Made by a program: the position numbers and the translations under genes. The notes under the pieces are model-generated. The model had not been told where the DNA came from, made no database searches, and saw only the letters and a program-made list of their open reading frames with translations. Positions 1 through 7,351 of a DNA stretch of 64,000 nt are shown piece after piece. The stretch comes from Arthrobacter sp. DNA4 (GTDB lineage Bacteria > Actinomycetota > Actinomycetes > Actinomycetales > Micrococcaceae). The stretch covers positions 62,001 to 126,000 of the forward strand of contig NZ_CP101466.1 in NCBI RefSeq assembly GCF_024362385.1. The letters run 5' to 3'. Numbering within the stretch: position 1 is the first letter of the stretch; every line of letters starts with the position of its first letter.

Positions 1-180
1 CGAAACATTTCGAACGGTGATATAAGTCACGCTGTAAACTAAAGCCCTAAATATTCGCGTGGTCAAGGGATCGTAGAGGATCTTTTTTGGCTCAACACCA
101 TAAACCGAGCTGAGCTTGACGTTTCGAAGTCGCCTTCCCCAGAATGAATTCACTCTCCATTTTCGAAAGATTGCGAACCA
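1..180 (+). promoter_or_regulatory. Upstream region of LacI gene with three TTTCGAA boxes
   Basis: This AT-rich leader carries TTTCGAA at 8-14, 122-128 and 161-167. The last is part of a longer near-palindrome, TTTTCGAAAG. A possible promoter has TTGACG at 116-121 and CAGAAT at 140-145 with an 18-bp spacer. LacI-family operators are usually palindromes centred on CG, so these boxes may be autoregulatory sites for the LacI gene starting at 181. No binding data are available; this is inference from motif shape and position. Confidence 0.35.
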
Positions 181-1224
181 ATGACGACCAGATTGCCTGA
201 GCGGACAAAGCCAACGCTCGCCACCGTTGCCAGGCAGGCAGGGGTCTCGGCTCCAACTGTTTCCAAGGTGGTGAACGGCCGGGACGACGTGGCGCCGGAA
301 ACCAGGGCGCGGATCCTCGCGGTACTGGAGCAGGCGGGGTACCAGTCGCCCGTGCAGCGCCGCGCAGCCACGGAAAGTGCCACCGTGGTGGAAGTGGTCA
401 TCGACGTCCTTGATTCCGCCTACACCATCCAGGTCCTGAACGGCATCCTGCAGTTCGCAGCCGTCGCCGATGTCGAAATCCTCGTGAGTGTGACCGGCCA
501 GTCCACCGTTGGGGCGCACAGCCCCGAACGCCGTGCCCAGCGCATCCTGGAAGAGGGCAGGGCGGGAATGATCGTGGTCACCTCAGCCTTCAGCGAGGCC
601 CAGCTGAATGCGTTCCGGCGCCGCCAGATTCCGGTGGTGGTCATCGACCCGCTCAATCCGCCTTCCGCTGACGTGGTCAGCGTCGGCGCGACAAACTGGG
701 CCGGCGGCAAGGCGGCCACCGAGCATCTGCTGGGGCTGGGGCACCGCCGCATCGCCTACATCGGCGGGATTGAGGGGGCCGAATGCAACCAGGCGCGGCT
801 TCACGGTTACATGGCTGCCCTCATGGCTGCCGGCGTGCCGGTGGACCCCCGGTACATTGTCTCCGGGGGCCGGTTCCGGACCGAGAGCGGGGTCAAGGGA
901 CTCAAAGCCCTGCTGCAGCTCGATGAACTTCCCACCGCCATTTTCGCGGGAAGCGACACGATCGCGCTGGGGGTCCTGAGCGAGGCGCGGCACCACGGGA
1001 TCAGGGTCCCGGAGGACATCAGCCTCATCGGTTTCGACGGCACCAACCAGGGCGAGCAGTCCGTCCCCTCATTGAGCTCGGTGGCCCAGCCCCTCGAGGA
1101 GATGGGACGGGCTGCCCTGAGGTCGCTGCTGCGCCAGGCACGCGGGGAAGTCCTCGATTCCCACCGGGTGGAGCTGGCCACCCACGTGATTGTCCGCGAG
1201 TCCACCGCCCCTCCCGCCGCCTGA
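181..1224 (+). CDS. LacI-family transcriptional regulator
   Basis: This is a cytoplasmic DNA-binding repressor or activator of the LacI/GalR family, 347 residues, the normal family length. Residues about 11-56 form the LacI helix-turn-helix and hinge (LATVARQAGVSAPTVSKVVNG). Residues about 65-340 form the periplasmic-binding-protein-like effector domain, with the family motifs GHRRIAYIGG and FAGSDTIALGVL. The ATG at 181 leaves the standard short tail before the HTH. The gene converges on a second LacI gene with only 25 bp between the stops. Its target is unknown: the nearest catabolic operon has its own divergent LacI gene. It may control itself through TTTCGAA boxes upstream, or a sugar-type operon left of the window. 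Confidence 0.9.
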   Translation: MTTRLPERTKPTLATVARQAGVSAPTVSKVVNGRDDVAPETRARILAVLEQAGYQSPVQRRAATESATVVEVVIDVLDSAYTIQVLNGILQFAAVADVEILVSVTGQSTVGAHSPERRAQRILEEGRAGMIVVTSAFSEAQLNAFRRRQIPVVVIDPLNPPSADVVSVGATNWAGGKAATEHLLGLGHRRIAYIGGIEGAECNQARLHGYMAALMAAGVPVDPRYIVSGGRFRTESGVKGLKALLQLDELPTAIFAGSDTIALGVLSEARHHGIRVPEDISLIGFDGTNQGEQSVPSLSSVAQPLEEMGRAALRSLLRQARGEVLDSHRVELATHVIVRESTAPPAA

Positions 1225-1249
1225 ACGCCGGGGCGGGGCGCACGGGGCG

Positions 1250-2359
1250 TCAGGCGGGCTTTCCCGCCAGCTGTTCGCGGCCAGGCTTCCCGGTAGTGGC
1301 CGGGCACGGCCCCACTGACCCACGCCGCACCAGGGTCGCCGTGAACTGTGCGGGAGCGGCAGGCGGGAGCCCCTCCATTTGCCGGATCAGCGCCTTCGCT
1401 GCCGCCACTCCCATGTTGTAGACGGGCTGGGCGATGACTGTGAGGGGCGGGGTTGTAAGCCTGGTCCACGCAAAGTCGTCGTACATCAGGAATGAAACAT
1501 CCGCTGGAATGGACAGGCCCAGTTCCTGGACCGCTTCCACAACGCTGAGGGCGATGAGGCCGTCGGACGCCACCACGGCCGTGGCCCGGTCCGACCCCCT
1601 GAGCACTTCCCGGGTAGTGCTGCGGATGGAGTCTTCATCGCCCGCGTTCAACCGGACCAGGTCCTCCGGAAAAGCCAGCCCGGATTCCAGGAAGGCCTCC
1701 CGCATGCCTTCGATACGGTCGGCGATCTGGGAGGACTCCAGCGTCATTCCGGGGGTGTACGGGGCATCGGTCCTCAATGTGGAAATGAAGGCGATACGGC
1801 GGTGCCCCGCATCCAGCAGGTAGCGCGTAGCCTCGCGCGAAATCCGCGCCATGTCCACGGCCATGGTCTCAACCGGCATGTCCCCGGCAGTGCGGTCGAT
1901 GAAGACCATGGGCCGGCCGGACCGGTGCACTTCCTGGAGATGTCCGGTGTCCACCGATGACGCAGGAGCGACGATCAGCCCGTCCACGCGCTTGTCCAGC
2001 AGCACCCGCACGGCGTCCACTTCCGCCTCGCGGTCTTCGTCGGTATTGACCAGGATGACGTTGTAGCCGTCCTTCTTTGCCGTGTCCGTGATGCCCCGGG
2101 TTGCCAGTCCGAAGTGGGGGTTTTCGATGTCTCCCACCACCACGCCGATGGTGTGCGACTTGCCCGTGTTCATGCTGCGCGCAAGCTCATTGGGCCGGTA
2201 GGAAAGGGCCTCTGCCGCGGCCAGGACGCGCTCGCGGACATCGTCACTGACGGCGCCGTAATTGCCCAACGCGCGGGCGGCCTGGGCCTTGGAGACCTGG
2301 GCTGCCTTTGCGACGTCCGCGACGGTGACGTCCCGCCGTCGTGCTCCTTCAGCGCTCAT
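1250..2359 (-). CDS. LacI-family transcriptional regulator, divergent from ABC operon
   Basis: This is a LacI/GalR-family repressor of 369 residues. The HTH lies at about 10-55 (VTVADVAKAAQVSKAQAARALG), followed by the ligand-binding core (HTIGVVVGDIENPHFG, GHRRIAFIST, VVASDGLIALSVVE). I chose the ATG at 2359 over the GTG at 2365 because GAAAGG lies 5 nt upstream of the ATG. It is transcribed divergently from the ABC importer operon, and two palindromic operators (2424-2437 and 2449-2462) sit in the shared region. It therefore very probably represses that operon and itself. LacI control of an amino-acid-type importer is unusual, since LacI proteins mostly sense sugars or nucleosides, so the imported ligand may be a sugar-amine conjugate or similar. 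Confidence 0.9.
   Translation of the reverse strand: MSAEGARRRDVTVADVAKAAQVSKAQAARALGNYGAVSDDVRERVLAAAEALSYRPNELARSMNTGKSHTIGVVVGDIENPHFGLATRGITDTAKKDGYNVILVNTDEDREAEVDAVRVLLDKRVDGLIVAPASSVDTGHLQEVHRSGRPMVFIDRTAGDMPVETMAVDMARISREATRYLLDAGHRRIAFISTLRTDAPYTPGMTLESSQIADRIEGMREAFLESGLAFPEDLVRLNAGDEDSIRSTTREVLRGSDRATAVVASDGLIALSVVEAVQELGLSIPADVSFLMYDDFAWTRLTTPPLTVIAQPVYNMGVAAAKALIRQMEGLPPAAPAQFTATLVRRGSVGPCPATTGKPGREQLAGKPA
1253..1268. terminator. Small hairpin between convergent LacI genes
   Basis: GGCGGG at 1253-1258 and CCCGCC at 1263-1268 can form a 6-bp stem around a CTTT loop, in the 3' end of the minus-strand LacI gene. It could serve as a weak terminator for the convergent pair, but it is short and lacks a U tract on either side. 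Confidence 0.3.
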
Positions 2360-2380
2360 CTTCACCTTTCGAAGAGGCTG

Positions 2381-2409
2381 TTGACGCCCCCTGTGACTTC
2401 CGCTACATT
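2381..2409 (+). promoter_or_regulatory. Sigma-70-type promoter of ABC importer operon
   Basis: TTGACG at 2381-2386 and TACATT at 2404-2409 are separated by 17 bp, a good match to a housekeeping sigma promoter. Transcription would start near 2416, just before the first of two palindromic operators. Bound repressor would then block promoter clearance of the importer operon. Confidence 0.6.
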
Positions 2410-2423
2410 TCTATCCATCGATG

Positions 2424-2437
2424 TGAGTCCGGTCTCA
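2424..2437. promoter_or_regulatory. LacI-type operator 1
   Basis: TGAGTCCGGTCTCA is a near-perfect 14-bp palindrome with the central CG expected of LacI-family operators. It lies just after the predicted transcription start of the ABC operon and about 65 bp upstream of the divergent LacI start codon. Confidence 0.6.
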
Positions 2438-2448
2438 ATCCTAGGGTG

Positions 2449-2462
2449 TGAGACCGGACTCA
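2449..2462. promoter_or_regulatory. LacI-type operator 2
   Basis: TGAGACCGGACTCA is the exact reverse complement of operator 1, with 11 bp between the two. The centres are 25 bp apart, a little over two helical turns, which suits two dimers binding side by side. Confidence 0.6.
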
Positions 2463-2532
2463 ACAAGAGCATCGGCGACTTTCTTCGGCGGCCCTGACAG
2501 CACCGCCTCCCTCCCAACGATTGGACAACGCT

Positions 2533-3396
2533 GTGAAGAAAAAGAACCTCCGCCCGGCCGGAATCGCCGCCGCGGCACTGGCTGCGGTCCTGGCGCTCTC
2601 CGGCTGCAGCTCCACCTCCCCCGCTTCCACCACAGAGAACAACCCCTACGGACTGATCCAGCCGGGCACCATCCGCGTGGCCAGCCTGGGCGACTCCAAG
2701 CCGTACACCTTCGCCGACGCGTCCGGTAATTTCACCGGCTTCGACGTCGAACTGTTCAAGGATGTGGCCCACCGGGCCGGTGTGGACAACGTCGTCTTCA
2801 CCGGACAGGACTTCTCCGGCCTCCTGGCCGCAGTGGCCAACGGGCAGTTCGACGCCGGGGTTGCCGCGATCGGCATCACGGACAAGCGGAAGGAAACCGT
2901 GGACTTCTCGGACGGCTACCTGGCCGGTTACCTGACGGTGATCACCACCAAGACGTCGGGCATCACGAGCGCCGAGGGCCTGGCCGTCAAGCGCCTGGGC
3001 GTGGTCCAGGGGACCCTGCAGGAAGCGTACGCCGTCAAGAACTTCACCTCAGCCAGCCTGGTCCGCTTCCCGGACAACAACACCGCCATCGCGGCCGTGA
3101 ACAGCGGCAGCGTGGACGCCCACTTCCTGGATTACGAGGCAGCGAAGGCTTACGAGGACCAGCACGGCCTGGTCAGCGCCGCGGACATCCCGTCCTTCGA
3201 CGCTCCGGCCGGGTTCGCCGTCGCCAAGGGCAAGACGGCCTTCAAGGAAGCCCTGAACAAGGGCTTGGCCGCCGCCATGGAGGACGGCACCTGGAAGAAG
3301 CTCTACCAGAAGTGGTTCCCGGGCTCCCCGATGCCCAAGCAGTACCTGCCCAAGGCCGAACAGGCCGCCTCCGCCTCACCGGCACCCAGCAAGTAG
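2533..3396 (+). CDS. ABC transporter substrate-binding lipoprotein (amino-acid type)
   Basis: This is the extracytoplasmic solute receptor of an ABC importer, anchored to the membrane by lipid. The GTG start at 2533 gives a classical lipoprotein signal: KKK, a hydrophobic stretch, then the lipobox LSGC. A TTG at 2521 is possible but would add acidic residues in front of the signal. The mature part is a family 3 solute-binding protein (SBP_bac_3), seen in [19 protein letters not shown] and [15 protein letters not shown]. Such receptors bind polar amino acids, opines or related amines. The length of 287 residues is typical. It is followed by its permease and ATPase genes. The ligand cannot be read from sequence; the co-transcribed oxidases suggest it is an amine or amino acid that is oxidised. 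Confidence 0.88.
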   Translation: MKKKNLRPAGIAAAALAAVLALSGCSSTSPASTTENNPYGLIQPGTIRVASLGDSKPYTFADASGNFTGFDVELFKDVAHRAGVDNVVFTGQDFSGLLAAVANGQFDAGVAAIGITDKRKETVDFSDGYLAGYLTVITTKTSGITSAEGLAVKRLGVVQGTLQEAYAVKNFTSASLVRFPDNNTAIAAVNSGSVDAHFLDYEAAKAYEDQHGLVSAADIPSFDAPAGFAVAKGKTAFKEALNKGLAAAMEDGTWKKLYQKWFPGSPMPKQYLPKAEQAASASPAPSK

Positions 3397-3426
3397 CCCG
3401 CGAGCACCAGCCCTCCGGCTTCACGG

Positions 3427-3453
3427 CCGGGGCGGGCCCGCGGCCCGCCCCGG
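3427..3453 (+). promoter_or_regulatory. Intercistronic hairpin after binding-protein gene
   Basis: A perfect 12-bp GC-only stem (CCGGGGCGGGCC paired with GGCCCGCCCCGG, loop CGC) lies in the 89-bp gap between the binding-protein and permease genes. No U tract follows. Such hairpins commonly protect the upstream message and reduce read-through, which gives more receptor than membrane components. That role is inferred from position. Confidence 0.6.
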
Positions 3454-3485
3454 CACCTCCACTCAATCTACGTCTGAGAGCAACC

Positions 3486-4274
3486 ATGGACTGGTTCAAC
3501 ACCATCATCCGTACTTTCTTCGACTACGGCGCTATGGCCGAGGTCCTGCCCCAACTGTTGGCGGTCGGCCTGCTGAACACGCTGATCATCTCCATCGCCG
3601 CCACCGTCCTTGGCACGGTGCTGGGGATGGTGGTGGCCGTCATGGGCATCTCACCCTCGAAATGGCTGCGGGTTCCCGCCCGCATCTACACGGACCTCTT
3701 CCGGGGCCTGCTTACCATCCTGACCATCCTGCTGATCGGCCAGGGCTTCGCCCGGCTCAGCCAGTCGATCTTCGGCCCGTCCCCTTACCCGCTGGGCATC
3801 ATCGCGCTGAGCCTGATCGCCAGCGCCTACATCGGGGAGATCTTCCGCGCCGGCATCCTCAGCGTGGACAAGGGCCAGGGCGAGGCCTGCCGCGCCCTGG
3901 GGATGAGCTACGCCAAGTCCATGGCCCTGGTGGTGGTCCCGCAGGGCGTACGCCGGGTCCTGCCGGCCCTGGTGAACCAGTTCATCGCGATCGTCAAGGA
4001 CTCCTCCCTGGTGTACTTCCTGGGCCTGCTGGTCACCGAACGCGAACTCTTCCGCGTGGGCCAGGACGCCGCCGTGCTCTCCGGCAACCTCTCACCCCTG
4101 GTGGCGGCGGGCCTGTTCTACCTGGTAATCACCGTCCCGCTGACACACCTGGTAAACCACTTCGACAACAAGTTCCGCACCGGACGCCGCCGCGCCGCGC
4201 CGCCCACCAGCGGCCTGAAAGAAGTCAAGGAACTCGACGCGGCCTCGCCGCTCACCACCGGGAGCAACACATGA
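3486..4274 (+). CDS. ABC transporter permease (polar amino acid type)
   Basis: This is the membrane subunit of the importer, a HisM/GlnP-like permease of 262 residues. The ATG at 3486 is placed directly before the first amphipathic segment; a longer frame reaches upstream but has no signal. Four to five hydrophobic segments are visible, and the cytoplasmic EAA loop that docks the ATPase is clear (GEACRALGMSYAKSMALVVV). Only one permease gene is present, so the channel is presumably a homodimer. The stop overlaps the ATPase start (ATGA), which indicates translational coupling. Confidence 0.9.
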   Translation: MDWFNTIIRTFFDYGAMAEVLPQLLAVGLLNTLIISIAATVLGTVLGMVVAVMGISPSKWLRVPARIYTDLFRGLLTILTILLIGQGFARLSQSIFGPSPYPLGIIALSLIASAYIGEIFRAGILSVDKGQGEACRALGMSYAKSMALVVVPQGVRRVLPALVNQFIAIVKDSSLVYFLGLLVTERELFRVGQDAAVLSGNLSPLVAAGLFYLVITVPLTHLVNHFDNKFRTGRRRAAPPTSGLKEVKELDAASPLTTGSNT

Positions 4275-5053
4275 ACACCCCCACAAAGAAAGCCACCACA
4301 GCAGGGCCCGCGGAGGCCCCGACATTCCACGGCTCCAGCCTGGAACTGCGCAACGTCACCATGGCATACGGCGACATCGACGTCCTGCGCAACGTCAGCC
4401 TCACGGTTGCCCCCGGAACCACCACCTGCATCATCGGTCCCTCCGGCTCGGGCAAATCCACCCTCCTGCGGGGCATTAACCGCCTCCACGAACCCAAAAG
4501 CGGCGACGTGCTGCTCGCCGGCGACAGCATCCTGGGCACCAACCCGGACACCCTGCGCACCCGCATCGGCATGGTGTTCCAGCACTTCAACCTCTTCCCG
4601 GACCATACTGCGGAAGAAAACGTGGCCCTGGCACTCTGGAGCGTCAAGGGCATGCCCAAGGCCCAGGCCATGGATCGCGCCCGTCAACGCCTGGCCGAAG
4701 TAGGCCTCGCCGAACGCGCCGACCACCGACCCCGCGACCTCTCCGGCGGCCAGCAGCAGCGCGTCGCCATCGCCCGCGCCCTGGCCATGGAACCCGAAGT
4801 CATGCTCTTCGACGAAGCAACCAGCGCCCTGGATCCTGAGCTGGTCAAGGGCGTCCTGAACCTCATGGCCGGCCTGGGCGGCCGCGGCATGACCATGCTG
4901 GTAGTCACCCACGAAATGGGCTTCGCCCGCAAAGTCGCCGACCAGGTGGTCTTCATGGACGAAGGCGAAGTGGTTGAAGCAGGAACCCCCACCCAACTCT
5001 TCGACAACCCCCGCAGCGAACGCCTTCAACGCTTCCTCTCCGAGGTGCTCTGA
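4271..5053 (+). CDS. ABC transporter ATP-binding protein (polar amino acid type)
   Basis: This is the cytoplasmic ATPase that powers the importer, 260 residues. It has Walker A (GPSGSGKST), the Q loop ([13 protein letters not shown]), the signature LSGGQQQR, Walker B ([14 protein letters not shown]) and the switch histidine (VVTHEMGFA). This set is that of the GlnQ/HisP subfamily. Its start overlaps the permease stop by 4 bp and its stop overlaps the next start by one base, so the genes are tightly coupled. All catalytic residues are present. Confidence 0.93.
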   Translation: MNTPTKKATTAGPAEAPTFHGSSLELRNVTMAYGDIDVLRNVSLTVAPGTTTCIIGPSGSGKSTLLRGINRLHEPKSGDVLLAGDSILGTNPDTLRTRIGMVFQHFNLFPDHTAEENVALALWSVKGMPKAQAMDRARQRLAEVGLAERADHRPRDLSGGQQQRVAIARALAMEPEVMLFDEATSALDPELVKGVLNLMAGLGGRGMTMLVVTHEMGFARKVADQVVFMDEGEVVEAGTPTQLFDNPRSERLQRFLSEVL

Positions 5054-6096
5054 TGGGTACGGTTACCGCTGCACCCATCCGGACCGCCGTCGTCGGCTTT
5101 GGAATCTCCGGAAAGGTCTTCCACGTGCCGCTGATCGCGGCCAACCCGGACTTCTCGCTTGACGTGATCGTGACGGCCCAGCCCGGGCGCGCCGCCGAGG
5201 CGGCCCGCCTCTACCCACGGGCACGGATCGTTGGAACTCCGGAAGAGCTGTTCGCCCTGTCCGCGGACCTGGACCTGGTCATCCTTGGCACCCCGCCGCA
5301 CACCCACTTCGGACTGGCCGCGACGGCCATCGCCCACGGCCTGCACGTGGTGGTGGACAAGCCGTTCGTGCCCACGTCCGCCTTGGGTGAGGAACTGATC
5401 AGCAGGGCGGACGACGGCGGGGTGCGGCTTACGGTGTTCCAGAACCGCCGGTGGGATGCCGACTTCCTCACCCTGCAGAAGGTGCTGGCGTCCGGAGACG
5501 TTGGCGAGGTCACCAGCTTCGAGTCGCGGTTCGAATGGTGGCGGCCCGAAGGATTTGGCAACTGGCGGGACACGGTGTCCCTGGCTGAGGGCGGCGGCAT
5601 CCTGCACGACCTCGGCGCACACCTGATCGACCAGGCCATCCAGCTGTTCGGCCCGGTGGACACCAGCTACGGCGAGACGGCCAACCGCGGTCCGCATCCG
5701 GAGGCGGCGGACACCGAAGCCTTCGTGTCGCTGCTGCACGCCTCCGGCGTCCGCACGCGCCTCTGGATGAACGGCATGGCCGCCCAGGCCGGGCCCCGCT
5801 TCCACGTCCTCGGCACCCGGGCCGGCTACACCAAGTGGGGCCTGGACGGACAGGAACCCGCGCTCGCTGCCGGGATGCCGCCGTCGGACCCTGCCTATGG
5901 CGTGGACCCCCAGGAGCGTTGGGGGCTCCTGGGGGTGGACGGGGCAACCAGTCCGGTACCTGCCGAACGCGGCGCGTACCCGGAGTTCTACGTCCAGCTG
6001 GCCGCCGCCCTGCGCGGGAACGGTCCGCTCCCCGTCGATCCCGCCGAACCCCTTGAGGTGCTGAAGGTCATCGAAGGCATCCACGCCCTGGCCTAA
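5053..6096 (+). CDS. Gfo/Idh/MocA-family NAD(P)-dependent oxidoreductase
   Basis: This is a soluble dehydrogenase of 347 residues in the Gfo/Idh/MocA family. The N-terminal Rossmann fold starts at AVVGFGISGKVFHVPLI. The consensus lysine is in the VVDKPF motif near residue 100, and the C-terminal alpha/beta domain follows (GGGILHDLGAHLIDQAIQLFG). Family members oxidise or reduce sugars, inositols, imines and similar polar compounds. The start codon overlaps the ATPase stop, so it belongs to the importer operon and probably acts on the imported compound or on the product of the FAD oxidase downstream. The substrate is not predictable. The fold is certain; the role is inferred. Confidence 0.88.
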   Translation: MGTVTAAPIRTAVVGFGISGKVFHVPLIAANPDFSLDVIVTAQPGRAAEAARLYPRARIVGTPEELFALSADLDLVILGTPPHTHFGLAATAIAHGLHVVVDKPFVPTSALGEELISRADDGGVRLTVFQNRRWDADFLTLQKVLASGDVGEVTSFESRFEWWRPEGFGNWRDTVSLAEGGGILHDLGAHLIDQAIQLFGPVDTSYGETANRGPHPEAADTEAFVSLLHASGVRTRLWMNGMAAQAGPRFHVLGTRAGYTKWGLDGQEPALAAGMPPSDPAYGVDPQERWGLLGVDGATSPVPAERGAYPEFYVQLAAALRGNGPLPVDPAEPLEVLKVIEGIHALA

Positions 6097-6171
6097 CGTC
6101 CCCTCCGATTCTTTTCGTTGACGCGCCCTCCGCGTCCATCCCACCCACGTATTCCATAGAAAGTGACCCTC

Positions 6172-7293
6172 ATGACCTCTGCATCAGCCACCAAGCGCGT
6201 CGCCGTCATCGGCGGCGGGATCCTCGGCGTCTCCACCGCAGTCCACCTGCTCCGCGAAGGAGCCTCCGTGATCCTGCTGACCGAGCGCGGCCTCGCCAGC
6301 GAAGCCAGCGGCCGGTCGCTGTCCTGGCTCAACTCCGCCGGTGAACGGTCCACCCCCTACCACCAGCTCCGCGTGGCCGGTGTGGACCGCTACCGCACCC
6401 TCTTCGCCTCCAACCCCCGGCGGGAGTGGCTCCAGTTCGGCGGCGGCCTCATGTGGAACGTGGCCGGTCAGGCTGAAGCGACCGAAGCCCGCCACGCCTA
6501 CGAGAAGTCCATCGGCTACGACTCCAGGCTGCTCGCTCCGGAAGAGATTGCATCAGCCACCCCCGGCGTTGATTCCAGTGCCGTACCGGACAACGCCATC
6601 TTCAATCCCGGCGAAGGCTGGGTAAGCCTGCCGGACCTGATCGACTTCCTGATGGAGGAGTTCCACTCACGGGGCGGCGAACTGGTCCTCAACGCCGGCA
6701 AGGCCTCCGTCATGGTGGAGGGCGGCCGCACCACCGGGGTGGAGACTGCGGCGGGCGGGACCTACCCTGCCGACGCGGTCCTGGTGGCGTGCGGCGCCGC
6801 GACGCCCGCCGTCGTCCAGCCCCTGGGCGTGCACATCCCCAATGGTTCGCCCGTGTCCATGCTGGTGGTGACCAAGCAGGTGCAGCACGACGTCACCGCC
6901 GTGATGAACACTCCGCGCGCCGCGCTCCGGCCCAACCCCGGCGGCACGTTCGCGCTGGACCACGACTGGTATGAGGAACACATCACCGAGCACGCGGACG
7001 GTTCGTTCACCATTCCGGAAGAAGTGGTGCAGGAACTGGCTGATGAAGCCTCCAGGCTGGTTGCCGGCAATCCGGAACTCAAGCCGGCCTCCTGGAAGAT
7101 GGGCTACAAGCCAATCCCCGGCGACGGCGAACCCGTCCTGGGGGAACTGGGCCAGGTGCCGGGCTGCTTCGTTGCCTTCACGCACTCCGGCGCCACTCTG
7201 GGCCTCATCGCCGGTGAGCTGCTGGCCGGTGAGATCCTGACGGGCCGGAAGCACCCCATGCTGGCAACGTTCCGGCCGGGGCGTTTCTCCTAG
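6172..7293 (+). CDS. FAD-dependent oxidoreductase, D-amino-acid-oxidase (DAO) family
   Basis: This is a DAO-superfamily flavoenzyme of 373 residues that would oxidise an amine, amino acid or 2-hydroxy acid. The FAD-binding fold is at the N-terminus (VAVIGGGILGVSTAVHLL, GxGxxG) and the C-terminal flavin loop reads HSGATLGLIAGELL. I prefer the ATG at 6172, which has AAAG 8 nt upstream, over the GTG at 6163. It is the last gene of the importer operon and is followed at once by a strong terminator. Together with the Gfo/Idh enzyme it suggests that the imported molecule is deaminated or dehydrogenated in the cytoplasm. No heme or Fe-S motif is present. Confidence 0.88.
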   Translation: MTSASATKRVAVIGGGILGVSTAVHLLREGASVILLTERGLASEASGRSLSWLNSAGERSTPYHQLRVAGVDRYRTLFASNPRREWLQFGGGLMWNVAGQAEATEARHAYEKSIGYDSRLLAPEEIASATPGVDSSAVPDNAIFNPGEGWVSLPDLIDFLMEEFHSRGGELVLNAGKASVMVEGGRTTGVETAAGGTYPADAVLVACGAATPAVVQPLGVHIPNGSPVSMLVVTKQVQHDVTAVMNTPRAALRPNPGGTFALDHDWYEEHITEHADGSFTIPEEVVQELADEASRLVAGNPELKPASWKMGYKPIPGDGEPVLGELGQVPGCFVAFTHSGATLGLIAGELLAGEILTGRKHPMLATFRPGRFS

Positions 7294-7306
7294 TTCTCCA
7301 ACAGGG

Positions 7307-7332
7307 AGGGGCGGGGCCGCGGCCCCGCCCCT
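7307..7332. terminator. Bidirectional terminator hairpin
   Basis: AGGGGCGGGGCC (7307-7318) pairs perfectly with GGCCCCGCCCCT (7321-7332). It lies between the convergent FAD oxidoreductase and SulP genes and probably ends transcription from both sides. Confidence 0.75.
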
Positions 7333-7351
7333 TCCGCGCACGCGCTGCTGC

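Noticed and set aside
4118..5029. Long antisense frames opposite the ABC ATPase and many similar ones elsewhere
   Set aside because: High G+C gives long open frames opposite and out of phase with real genes. These lack family motifs and ribosome-binding sites and have low-complexity Arg/Ala/Pro composition.
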